NCBI GenBank assembly: GCA_029844215.1
Contig: CM056728.1
Location: 92,379,676-92,443,675, forward strand
Direction of reading: 5' to 3'
Length of the DNA: 64,000 nt
Source of the DNA: Przewalskia tangutica
Lineage: Eukaryota; Streptophyta; Magnoliopsida; Solanales; Solanaceae
Made by a program: the position numbers and the translations under genes. This document shows, one piece after another, positions 47,032-58,494 of this stretch. Under the pieces are notes generated by a model. It saw only the letters and a program-made list of their open reading frames with translations, was not told the origin of the DNA and searched no databases. Numbering within the stretch: the first letter of the stretch is position 1; every line of letters starts with the position of its first letter.

Positions 47032-50000
47032 TGTCACGACCCGACCTCGGGCCCGTGACTGGTGCCTTACCCCGGGCACCCTAGTGATACAACATCAGAG
47101 AAAATCAGCGGAAATAAAAAAACTTAAGCAAATGAACAATATGAAAAGAAACAGGCTAACCAAAATGGTCACCTTTCTGTATATAAACATAAAACCCGAA
47201 CAGTTATATCCTTTACAAACCCCGCCACACTTGCATTACTACGCACCTAAGAATTTTATAACAACAATGACGGGACAGGGCCCCGCCATACCCCTGAATG
47301 TACAAGAACTTACAATCTCAAGGAATCATACCAAAAGATAAGCCTCCGGAGAAACGGAGCTTTCCAAAACGCTGAACTGTGATCCTATGAGTGAGGATCA
47401 ACAACCGGTGTACCTCTACCTGCGGCATGAACGCAGCCCCCCGAAGGAGGTCGATAACAGTACCAAGTATGTGGCCCGAAAATCAGTAAATGAAATCATG
47501 ACGATCTAGATAAAGCAGAGACATGTATGATAACTGCACTACGATTCCAACATAAAAGCAGTCATGCCATGTCCGGGACTCACGCCCTCAAAGTCATCCC
47601 TCATGCCCGTGGAACTCCTTCCTCACTGCCGGCAGTCTAGGTATAAATCGTGTGATACGTAACATGTCTCGGCCCATCCCATGGGACTCGAGGTGGAATC
47701 GCATGGTCACATTCCCGGTCCATTTCATGGACTCGGTGTCGGATCGTATGGAATACATTCCCGGTCCATCTCATGGACTCGGTGTCGGATCGTATGGAAT
47801 ACATTCCCGGTCCATCTCATGGACTCGGTGTCGGATCGTGTGGAATACATTCCCGGTCCATCTCATGGACTCGGTGTCGAATCGGGTGGTATACATGTCT
47901 CGGCCCATCTCATGAGACTCGAGGTAGAATCGGCCATAACATTTAAACCCTCTTTTAAGACAGATTAAGATAATACCATGCTTTCCTTTTAAATCAAACT
48001 AAGGCAATATCATGCTCTCCTTTTTAAACCGAAACACTTTCCTTTTTAAAATCAAGTAACAACATTCTTTTCCAAAAGTTCAAGTTGCATAATTTCAAAT
48101 ATTCAAGTCTCTTATTTTTGAAGATTTCATAGTTCATAGTCTTAATCACTTAATAACGTAATCTCTTTTAAAACAATTTGAGTAACATATGCCTATGTGT
48201 GAGTAGGTTATACTTGTTTATAACAATCTTATTAAAGCAGCCATGATCTAGGTAATGTAATACAATTTTGTCTTATCTTAGCTTCTATGCAGATGGAGGT
48301 TTCTACTGGTTTTAATATAATTAATTATTTGTCAATACATTTTCCTTTATTAACGCTGCAGTGATTTGTTTGATACTTATTCTCATTTCCGAAATCAGTA
48401 AAACATTATTCTTTAAAAACCAAGTACTCATTACTCACGAATGAGGTTTCACAATTTTTTAACAAAATTCATATCAAGCCAATTAAGTCAAGTCTCTTAT
48501 CTTTCAAGATCAAGTCTCTTAACTTCTAAAATCAATAAACCATTCTTTTACCTACATAAAGTCGTTATAACTAACTTCCCATAAAGCCATCATAACACTT
48601 TATGTTTTAACCCAACCAAAACTCGTTTAGCATACGTACGTCTACCGTACTACAAAGTTCACAACAATCATGCTAGAAAAGATAGGAAGAGGTTCACATA
48701 CCTCGCGACGATTATCGACAATTAGCAAAACGCTCCAAAGTATTATAACCCTGCTAGCCTTTTCCACCCTTCAAGTAGAATACGCTACTCGTAGAACTTC
48801 AACCTATAAAGGTCACAAAACGTCTATCAACCTCTAGATCTCTTCGTAGAACAATTCTAAGTAAAAGGTTCCTTATTCGACGGAAAATTCGGCAGCACCT
48901 CCCCCCCGTAACCACCTACTGCTCCTCCTCTATCAAGGCCCGCTACCAAGCCAACAACTCCAAGGGGTTACACGTCTAACCGGACGTGTACAACTCTACT
49001 CCACAATAATACTACAAGTCTACTGTAAATACAGTCTAATGTAAATACAGTTCAATCCTTTATAATCATTCTTCCAAAATAATATACTCAAGTATAACTA
49101 CTACAACATGTAATATCCAATTACAATAGGGGGACATAGCTCATTACCTCGATAAGCCCAAAATTATCCAAGATTAATAAGTCGATCCTGAGCAACGTTT
49201 AGCTCCAATTCCTTACGTTCCAATACACTACAAGTGACCCTTAGATGCTCCTAACCAACTCCTCTTCAAGATCCAACTCCAAAAAGTGAAGAACACTTAG
49301 GCTACAATTTGGCAATGTTTCGGCCAAGGGGTATATCTAAGGCTAGGGGTGTGAAATATTTTCCAACTCTTGGTACACAATCTTCCTAACACCCTAAGGA
49401 AGAACACTTAAAACTTTAAGAATTTTTGGACCACTCTAGATCACCAAAACAGCCCATGGCCGAGAGCTCACAAGGAAAGGGGAGGGAGTTTTGCCTTGGA
49501 AAATCTAAGTGTGGGATGAAGAATAAGTCTTGCATTCATGGGGTATTTATAGAGAAATCAATGGTCAAGATCAAGTCAAGTGTGTGGTGAGATCTTGGGA
49601 CAAGTGTGTGTGGGTCCCACCCTCCAAATGGCTACCCAAAGATGAAGACAAGTGGCTTGCCACATGTTGGCCCATTTCGGCCAAGGGACACTTGTCAAGC
49701 CAATTCGGCCAACCTTGGCCACATGGGGGTGACACGTGTCTCCCCCTACTCGTCCAAAATATTTCGTCTTCCGAAAATATCCAAAATACCAAAAATCCCA
49801 AAAACAAAGTGGGCCCACAAAATCGTAAATTTCTCCCGTGGGTCCCACGTGACCATTTCCGAAAATAAAATCTCATAATTCTAATATAATCCAAGAAGCC
49901 TAGATACCAAATCTGGGAATCCAATTCTCATTAACGAACCTTTTTCCTTCACAAAACCCGAAAACTTTTCCGTCGAAAAATCACATCTTTCTTTCTTTCC

Positions 50001-50066
50001 AATATTACTGTCGTATTCTCGTATGTACGTCCTCACATACATACCCTGGGACTACGGGGTGTAACA
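47032..50066 (-). repeat. Element B, 5' LTR
   Basis: 3035 bp, TGTCACGACCC to GTGTAACA on plus, followed by the ttgat duplication. Contains the 46-bp array at 47660-47935, the 190-bp block, and G-boxes at 49733-49738 and 49846-49851. Confidence 0.93.
47660..47935. repeat. 46-bp tandem array in B 5' LTR
   Basis: Same unit and copy number as 42868-43140, with one or two base differences. Here the array is stable between LTRs, unlike the A array. Confidence 0.92.
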
Positions 50067-50071
50067 TTGAT

Positions 50072-53000
50072 ATTGTTGACTAAGTCCAAGGGCCACTTGG
50101 CTTGATCTCTTCCCTCCAAACTTAACAAGTGTTATGATCTAGACCCTCCATTGTGTTATATAATCATCTTAAGTAGCTAGACTTGCCTTTAACACTTAGA
50201 AATTTTTTCAAGACCTTGTCTTGAACAAAAGAGCTCTCGGCTTTGTCAATGGAGAACAAGAAAGTTTTGCAATTTTGGTTCATAATTCACAAGACTTTAA
50301 CCCAAGGTCCCTAAGGGTATTGTAAGGATATCTCAATAGAAAGATTTCGGAAAAACGACGTTTTTACGTTAGTCGCAAGGCGAAACCCTAAGGTGTTCTT
50401 CAACTATGAAGATGGAACTTGAGGAGAAGTTCTTCATGAGCCTCTAAGGAGTAATTGGAGCGGATGGGAATATAAGGAAAGGAGCTAAGAATTGCTAAGG
50501 AGCGACATTGAATCTTGGAAATTATAAGGGCTTGTAAAGGTAAAATTCTTGTCGTTTTAGTAATTAAGATTACTTATTGTTGTAGCTATGGATATTAGCA
50601 AGTATGAGATATATATAATGAAGTTGATAAGTGTTATGGATATTGGAACCCTAATCCGAAAACTAGTATGTTTAGCCTTGAGATTTCAATTCAATTGGAT
50701 TATTAGTTTAATCGTCACATGTTATATAAAGAAGGAATTATAATTGTTGAGTTGTTTATGACTATATAACATGTTAGGCCTAAGAAGTTGGATTGAAAAA
50801 GAATTAGAAAAGGACTTTGTGTTGTTGTATATGTTTAGCCAAGAATGACTTTAAATATGGAACTAGTTTCGTATTAATTTGTGGGGCGGAATTTTACACG
50901 TCCTGTTAAGGCGTGTAATCCCCTTTGGTTAGCTGAATTGTTGGGCCTTAAATGTGGCGTGTTTGGTTATTGAATTCGGCCTTGAAAAAGGTGGAAAAGT
51001 ATGTAGAAACAAAGGAAGTGTTGTCCGATTTTCCGTAGAATTTAGTGACTTTGCACTTAGAATATTCTACGTTTAAAGCTAGAGGTTTAATGGACGTATT
51101 ATGGCCATTATAGGTGGAAGTACTAAGTATAGCGTATTCTACTTGAAGGATGGAATAGCTATCAAGGTTGAAGTACTTTGGAGCATTTTGCTATTTGTCG
51201 ATAATCGTCGCGAGGTATGTGAACCTCTTCTTTCTTTTGACATGATTCTATGTATGGAATATACATGTAGTACTATTTCATGATTCCTTCTACTCTTAGA
51301 AGTTAAGAGGTATGTATGTTGATTTACTCTACGTAAAGGTTATGTCTAGGTTATCCTAAGTCCTTACCAAGTCTTATGGGGGATGTTGGTAAGAGTCGTT
51401 AGGAGGTATTTGGAGCCAAGTTGACTTGGCTAATTTTACGGCACAAATGAGGATAAGTATCGAACAAGCCACTGCAGCGTTAATAAATGAAAATGTAATG
51501 ACAATCAAATAAGTTAAAATGAGTAGAATTCTCCATCTGCATAGAAGCTAAGATAAGACAAAATTGTATTACATTTTCTAGATCATGGCTACTTGATTAA
51601 GATCGTTATAAATAAGTATAACTTATTCACAACGCACCAAAGTATATGTTACTTAATTTATAAGAATTTAGGTATGAAGTTTTAAGACTATGGACCTCAA
51701 ATTTTTAAAAGGTTAAGGGACTTTATTTTTTCAAGTTATGGGACTTGATTCTTAAAGGGAGAAATGAATTGATTTAAAAGTATAGAATACTTGATTTGGA
51801 AAGTATTGATTTCTTGCCATTCTAAAGTTAAGAAGCTTGATTTCTAAAGTTAAGAAACTTGTTTTCTTAAAAGTTAAGAGACTTGAAGTACTTTGAAAGC
51901 TTTGTAATTCGATTTGAAAGTATAAGTCTCTTGGTTATAAAAGGAATGAATTTGTCTAAGACATAAAGAGTTATAACGACTTTATGGAAAGTTGGTTATA
52001 ACAACTTTATGGAAGATTAAAAGAATGGTTTTCTTCAGTAATGTAAGCAAAGAAATGACTTGAAATAAAGCAGGGCAAATTGTTTTAAAGGTACCAATTG
52101 CTTAAGGTTTTAAAGAAAGAAGTCACTCGATTTAGAAGCCTAAATGTATTTCTAAAAAGGTATTGTGACTTGTCTTGAAAAGTAGATATGACTTGATACT
52201 ACGGTTATTAGTATCTTGGAAGTTTTATTTGAAAGAGAATCATTTTAAAGGAGTAGAGGCACGTAGTACGTTGGGTTAAATTCCCGGATTTTATAATGAC
52301 ATGTTAGTGCCTTAAGTAAACAAAAATGAGAGTGTATATGAACAAGCTAATAAGAAGTTAGGGGATTTCTTAACTTGCTTATGTATGTATGATAAGCCGG
52401 TGGTGCTTATGTTATGTATGATAAGTCGGTAGTGCTTATGTTATGTATGATAAGTCGGTAGTGCTTATGTTATGTATGATAAGCCGGTAGGGCTTATGTT
52501 ATGTATGATGGCCGGTTGAGTTAGGGTAAGAGTATAAATGAGGGGTAAACCCCCAAGACGTTATACCACCTTCTCCATGGTAAGAGTATAAATGAGGGGT
52601 AAACCCCCAAGACGTTATACCACCTGCTTCAGGGTAAGAGTATAAATGAGGGGTAAACCCCCAAGACGTTATACCACCTGTTCCGTGGATTTGCTACACA
52701 TGATGCGAGGAATACCTCATGCGAGTCCTTATGGGCTTATGCGGGTGAAATAGTCCCATGCGGTAGTCTGACCTATGCGAGGAATACCTCATGCGGGTCC
52801 ACAGACCTACGCGGTGAAATAGTCCCGAGTAGGATTGCTTATCGACATCGCGCGCGAGGACCCGCTTTGATCATGAGCCTCCTATTTTTATGCAGTATAC
52901 CTTTATGGGCAGACTATATGACATTATCGCGTCCCAGAAATGGGCCGGGCAGTATACCTCTATGGGCAGACTTATGTGGTTTTATCGCGTCCCAGTTGGT

Positions 53001-53674
53001 AAGGCGGTATAAGCGTCCTCCACGAAGGGCGGATTATGTTATGCAAGGTAAGCAAGTTATATAGTAATGAACTTGACGGTTTTCCTAAAGCATGTTCGTA
53101 AGAATGTGACTATAACTTTTATGTAAAAATGGGAAAGATAATAAGGTACGATTAAGTTCACGAGATGGAAATGACACGGTAGGATCTGGTATTTACCCTT
53201 TCTTTATACTTGCCCCTGTCATTCTTTTGTACAGTTATGATTTGTTTCTGTACCTTATTTTCTGTTCCATATTCTGTTGTTATCGACCCGCCCGAAGCTG
53301 CGTTAAATGTCGCGGTGTAGGTACACGATTGTGGATCCACGAGCTTAGGATCCTGGTTCAAGATTTTGAGATGACTCAATGTTCGAGTTGTCATGGTTAT
53401 GTATATTCGTGTGCACGGGCCTTGTCCTGTCATAGTGTTTGTCCAAAATCTTAGAGGTCTGTAGTCATATCTTGTGGGTCGCTTTGAAAAAAAAAGAGGT
53501 AACTGCTTTTGGTTTTACATATTTATATGTATCCAGGAAGGTAGCCTTATCGGCTAACCTATTAATTATTTCTTGTTAAGTTTATGTAAGTATGTTCCGC
53601 TACTATTCTCTGATGTATACTTGTAAGGGTGCCCAGGTAGGGCACCAGTCGCGGCCCGGGGTCGGGTCGTGACA
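50072..53674 (+). repeat. Element C left LTR, main part
   Basis: Resumes after B at ATTGTTGACTAAGTCC and runs to GGGTCGTGACA. Nearly identical to 55508-58494 as far as that copy goes. Holds two adjacent tandem arrays at 52380-52690. Confidence 0.93.
52380..52690. repeat. two tandem arrays (29 bp and 54 bp) in C left LTR
   Basis: GATAAGTCGGTAGTGCTTAT repeats every 29 bases (about four units, 52388-52510). Then GTAAGAGTATAAATGAGGGG repeats every 54 bases (three units, 52524-52690), which is the reverse complement of the F array. The C right LTR has the same pair at 57814-58115. Confidence 0.88.
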
Positions 53675-55107
53675 AATTGGTATCAGAGCAGTTAGTCCTC
53701 AGAAAGTGTCTACAGACCATGTCTAGTAGAGTCTTGATTATCGGTGTGTTGTGCACCACATCTATAATCAGGAGGCTGCAGGACATTTAGGATTGGTTTC
53801 CATTATTCTCACTCTGAGATCGTGCGATGAGGCCGTGTTGTTGTTAGTCGCCTCCCTAACGAGTTATGTTGATTGCAGCTACGAGAAAGGCAGCAGTGAC
53901 CCAGGAAGGACTATGTGGATTGCGTATCCAGGTTGGTAATGATTATATCATAGTTGGTATTGTGACATACATCTATACGGAGTTATGTATGAGGGTCAGA
54001 CGCGTGTTGCCTAGAATGATTTTACATTATCAGGAGTTGGTAAAGACTAACTAGATACCGGGAAGGTATGGAACAGTTAATGAATTCTCGCCAAGATCTT
54101 ATGTTTTATTTTGAGATAATTGGGAAATGATGAGCTGTCTGATAGGGTAGTGAACCCTTAAGAAGCCATGTTAAGGAACTTAACGGAATGTCATGTTAAT
54201 AGATTAAGCTGCGTAGTAGGCTTAAGAGAATTGTACGGATGAGGTCCGTATAGAGTAAGTAATGGTTGTTGTGATCAAGAGGACATGATTATGGTATTAT
54301 GAGAAGTTTTTGTACCCGTTTATGGGGGGACTGATAAGGTAGGCTTGGAGCATGGAAATTGCGAGCCTAAGAATATTGATAACCGCCGAGACCTTAGGTA
54401 TATAAGGCCTTCTCGGGCAATAAGATTTTATTCAGACTAAGAGTAAGAGTTAAGTGCGGCGGTCGGGGTGAGTACATTACGGGTCGCCCCATAGCCTGAT
54501 ATAGAGTGGGATCAGTTGGTAGTAGTTCCGCTACGTGACAGGGTCACGAGGGTGCAAGGCCCAAGTCTAGCTAATTGTTTTACGGGTTCGTGGACGCGTT
54601 CCACCGAAACCAGGTTGTGAGAGCCGGAAATGGCCTTATGTTGTTTAAAAGAGTGACTCCAAAAGATTGGGGGCCAGAATCGGTATGGGGGTTATGTATG
54701 TATGCTAGTATGAGTTGGAAGTACGGAAAGAGTGCGACCAGTAAGGAAGGTGACAACCAAGTGTAAAGGAATAGAGCCTGAATCCATAAGAACCTTTCGA
54801 GGTAACTACACCCGTGAGTGTTTGGGGTGGTAGATGAACGGGTATATGAGATTCGCCCGGTGATGATACAGTCGTCAGACCCTAGTAGACCTAGTAGAGA
54901 TAATTACGACAGACTTTGAGGTCATTATGGGTATGGACTAGTTGGCTTCGTGAGTGCCAAGGTTGACATCTTAGTATAAGTATTGTTATGTGGCCATGGG
55001 TGATATATATTGTATGAAAGGTGTAGTAAAAGGAGACTATGTCGCTATCTAATTAGATTGGACTCCGAAAGAACATTCGGGGACGAATGTTTCTAAGGGG
55101 GGAAGAA
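53675..55107 (+). other. Element C interior (intact primer site, no gag/pol)
   Basis: Primer site TGGTATCAGAGCAGTTAG at 53678, a good tRNA-Met complement and the best preserved in the window. It shares most of its length with the interior of A (e.g. CAGGGTCACGAGGGTGCAAG at 54538, compare 38796), plus about 400 extra bases before the end. A 62-codon frame at 53866-54054 corresponds to the one in A. The polypurine tract AAGGGGGGAAGAA is at 55095-55107. Confidence 0.8.
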
Positions 55108-58100
55108 TGTTACGCCCCGTAAGTCCAGGACATGTTTAAGAGAATGTACGTAAGGAACACAAGACTTGAAAAGGGTACGAAAGGAAGAATTGTTTTTCCG
55201 ACGGAAAATCTTCCGAACGTCGGAAAGGAAAAATGTTCGTTGGTGAGAATTAGATTCTCAAAATGCATTATTTGAAGAGTGTGGAACTTATTATCCTTAT
55301 GGAAATTTATTTTTTTATGGATTTGGTCACGTGGGGCCCACCCGAGGAATTTTACGTTTTGTGGGGCCCACGAGGGTTACGAAATTTTATGGACGAATGG
55401 GAGGGCGACATGTGGCACCCCCCCAATGGTCTTGGACGAATTTATGCAAGGGTATTATGGTCATTGACCATGGTAGAAGACCAAGTCTTGCTAATTAAAG
55501 AGCTTGATATTGTTGACTAAGTCCAAGGGCCACTTGGCTTGATCTCTTCCCTCCAAACTTAACAAGTGTTATGATCTAGACCCTCCATTGTGTTATATAA
55601 TCATCCTAAGTAGCAAGACTTGCCTTTAACACTTAGAAATTTTTTCAAGACCTTGTCTTGAACAAAAGAGCTCTCGGCTTTGTCAATGGAGAACAAGAAA
55701 GTTTTGCAATTTTGGTTCATAATTCACAAGACTTTAACCCAAGGTCCCTAAGGGTATTGTAAGGATATCTCAATAGAAAGATTTCGGAAAAACGGCGTTT
55801 TTACGTTAGTCGCAAGGCGAAACCCTAAGGTGTTCTTCAACTATGAAGATGGAACTTGAAGAGAAGTTCTTCATGAGCCTCTAAGGAGTAATTGGAGCGG
55901 ATGGGAACATAAGGAAAGGAGCTAAGAATTGCTAAGGAGCGACATTGAATCTTGGAAATTATAAGGGCTTGTAAAGGTAAAATTCTTGTCGTTTTAGTAA
56001 TTAAGATTACTTATTGTTGTAGCTATGGATATTAGCAAGTATGAGATATATATTATGAAGTTGATAAGTGTTATGGATATTGGAACCCTAATCCGAAAAC
56101 TAGTATGTTTAGCCTTGAGATTTCAATTCAATTGGATTATTAGTTTAATCGTCACATGTTATATAAAGAAGGAATTATAATTGTTAAGTTGTTTATGACT
56201 ATATAACATGTTAGGCCTAAGAAGTTGGATTGAAAAAGAATTAGAAAAGGACTTTGTGTTGTTGTATATGTTTAGCCAAGAATGGCTTTAAATATGGAAC
56301 TAGTTTCGTATTAATTTGTGGGGCGGAATTTTACACGTCCTGTTAAGGCGTGTAATCCCCTTTGGTTAGCTGAATTGTTGGGCCTTAAATGTGGCGTGTT
56401 TGGTTATTGAATTCGGCCTTGAAAAAGGTGGCAAAGTATGTAGAAACAAAGGAAGTGTTGTCCGATTTTCCGTAGAATTTAGTGACTTTGCACTTAGAAT
56501 ATTCTATGTTTAAAGCTAGAGGTTTAATGGACGTATTATGGCCATTATAGGTGGAAGTACTAAGTATAGCGTATTCTACTTGAAGGATGGAATAGCTATC
56601 AAGGTTGAAGTACTTTGGAGCATTTTGCTATTTGTCGATAATCGTCGCGAGGTATGTGAACCTCTTCTTTCTTTTGACATGATTCTATGTATGGAATATA
56701 CATGTAGTACTATTTCATGATTCCTTCTACTCTTAGAAGTTAAGAGGTATGTATGTTTATTTACTCTACGTAAAGGTTATGTCTAGGTTATCCTAAGTCC
56801 TTACCAAGTCTTATGGGGGATGTTGGTAAGAGTCGTTAGGAGGTATTTGGAGCCAAGTTGACTTGGCTAATTTTACGGCACAAATGAGGATAAGTATCGA
56901 ACAAGCCACTGCAGCGTTAATAAAGGAAAATGTAATGACAATCAAATAAGTTAAAATGAGTAGAATTCTCCATCTGCATAGAAGCTAAGATAAGACAAAA
57001 TTGTATTACATTTTCTAGATCATGGCTACTTGATTAAGATCGTTATAAATAAGTATAACTTATTCACAACGCACCAAAGTATATGTTACTTAATTTATAA
57101 GAATTTAGGTATGAAGTTTTAAGACTATGGACCTCAAATTTTTTAAAGGTTAGGGGACTTTATTTTTTCAAGTTATGGGACTTGATTCTTAAAGGGAGAA
57201 ATGAATTGATTTAAAAGTATAGAATACTTGATTTGGAAAGTATTGATTTCTTGCCATTCTAAAGTTAAGAAGCTTGATTTCTAAAGTTAAGAAACTGGTT
57301 TTCTTAAAAGTTAAGAGACTTGAAGTATTTTGAAAGCTTTGTAATTCGATTTGAAAGTATAAGTCTCTTGGTTATAAAAGGAATGAATTTGTCTAAGACA
57401 TAAAGAGTTATAACGACTTTATGGGAAGTTGGTTATAACAACTTTATGGAAGATTAAAAGAATGGTTTTCTTCAGTAATGTAAGCAAAGAAATGACTTGA
57501 AATAAAGCAGGGCAAATTGTTTTAAAGGTACCAATTGCTTAAGGTTTTAAAGAAAGAAGTCACTCGATTTAGAAGCCTAAATGTATTTCTAAAAAGGTAT
57601 TGTGACTTGTCTTGAAAAGTAGATATGACTTGATACTACGGTTATTAGTATCTTGGAAGTTTTATTTGAAAGAGAATCATTTTAAAGGAGTAGAAGCACG
57701 TAGTACGTTGGGTTAAATTCCCGGATTTTATAATGACATGTTAGTGCCTTACGTAAACAAAAATGAGAGTGTATATGAACAAGCTAATAAGAAGTTAGGG
57801 GATTTCTTAACTTGCTTATGTATGTATGATAAGCCAGTGGTGCTTATGTTATGTATGATAAGTCGGTAGTGCTTATGTTATGTATGATAAGTCGGTAGTG
57901 CTTATGTTATGTATGATAAGCCGGTAGGGCTTATGTTATGTATGATGGCCGGTTGAGTTAGGGTAAGAGTATAAATGAGGGGTAAACCCCCAAGACATTA
58001 TACCACCTTCTCCATGGTAAAAGTATAAATGAGGGGTAAACCCCCAAGACGTTATACCACCCGGCCTGTGGTAAGAGTATAAATGAGGTAAACCCCAAGA

Positions 58101-58494
58101 CGTTATACCACTGCTCCGTGGATTTGCTACCCATGATGCGAGGAAGACCTCATGCGAGTCCTTATGGGCTTATGCGGGTGAAATAGTCCCATGCGGGCGG
58201 GTACAACCTATGCGAGGAATACCTCATGCGGGTCCACATGACCTATGCGGGTGAAATAGTCCCAGGAGTAGGATTGCTTATCGATACTGCGGGCGAGGGA
58301 CCCTACTTTGATCATGAGCCTCCTATTTTTATGCAGTATACCTTTATGGGCAGACTATATGACATTATCGCTTCCCAGAAATGGTAGGCAAAGATACCTC
58401 TACGGGCGGACTTATGTGATTTTATCGCGTCCCAGTTGAGCGGTGTATGGCGTCCCTCACGAAGGGCGATTATGTTATGCAGTAAGCAAGTTAT
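55108..58494 (+). repeat. Element C right LTR, cut by D
   Basis: Matches the left LTR through AGCAAGTTAT, where element D begins. The missing 0.6 kb of LTR should lie beyond D. The expected duplication at D's far end is gttat. Confidence 0.92.
57814..58115. repeat. two tandem arrays in C right LTR
   Basis: Same 29-bp and 54-bp units as 52380-52690. The 54-bp units lose several bases at CTG/CAG and GGGG positions in the last copy. Confidence 0.85.

Larger units (their letters stand above)
34525..50066 (-). mobile_element. Element B: long-LTR gypsy-type element, split by A
   Basis: Minus-oriented element inserted in C's left LTR (duplication ttgat). The left (3') LTR is 34525-34583 joined to 42334-45284. 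The interior is 45285-47031, the right (5') LTR 47032-50066. The interrupted LTR totals about 3010 bp against 3035 for the intact one. The interior keeps a gag zinc knuckle but no pol, so it is non-autonomous. It resembles element D with a larger internal deletion. Confidence 0.9.
34127..58494 (+). mobile_element. Element C: long-LTR gypsy-type element, split by B
   Basis: Plus-oriented element inserted in E after aatac. The left LTR is 34127-34524 joined to 50072-53674 (4.0 kb). The interior is 53675-55107 (1.4 kb). The right LTR is 55108-58494 and is cut by D. B sits at the ttgat duplication (34520-34524 and 50067-50071), and the uninterrupted right LTR reads through the same site at about 55507. 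With no gag or pol coding capacity it is non-autonomous. The interior keeps the primer site and polypurine tract needed for copying by a helper. Confidence 0.9.

Noticed and set aside
52380..52690. Regularly spaced repeats that look like a CRISPR array
   Set aside because: The repeats are head-to-tail without unique spacers, lie in plant LTRs and recur in the paired LTR.
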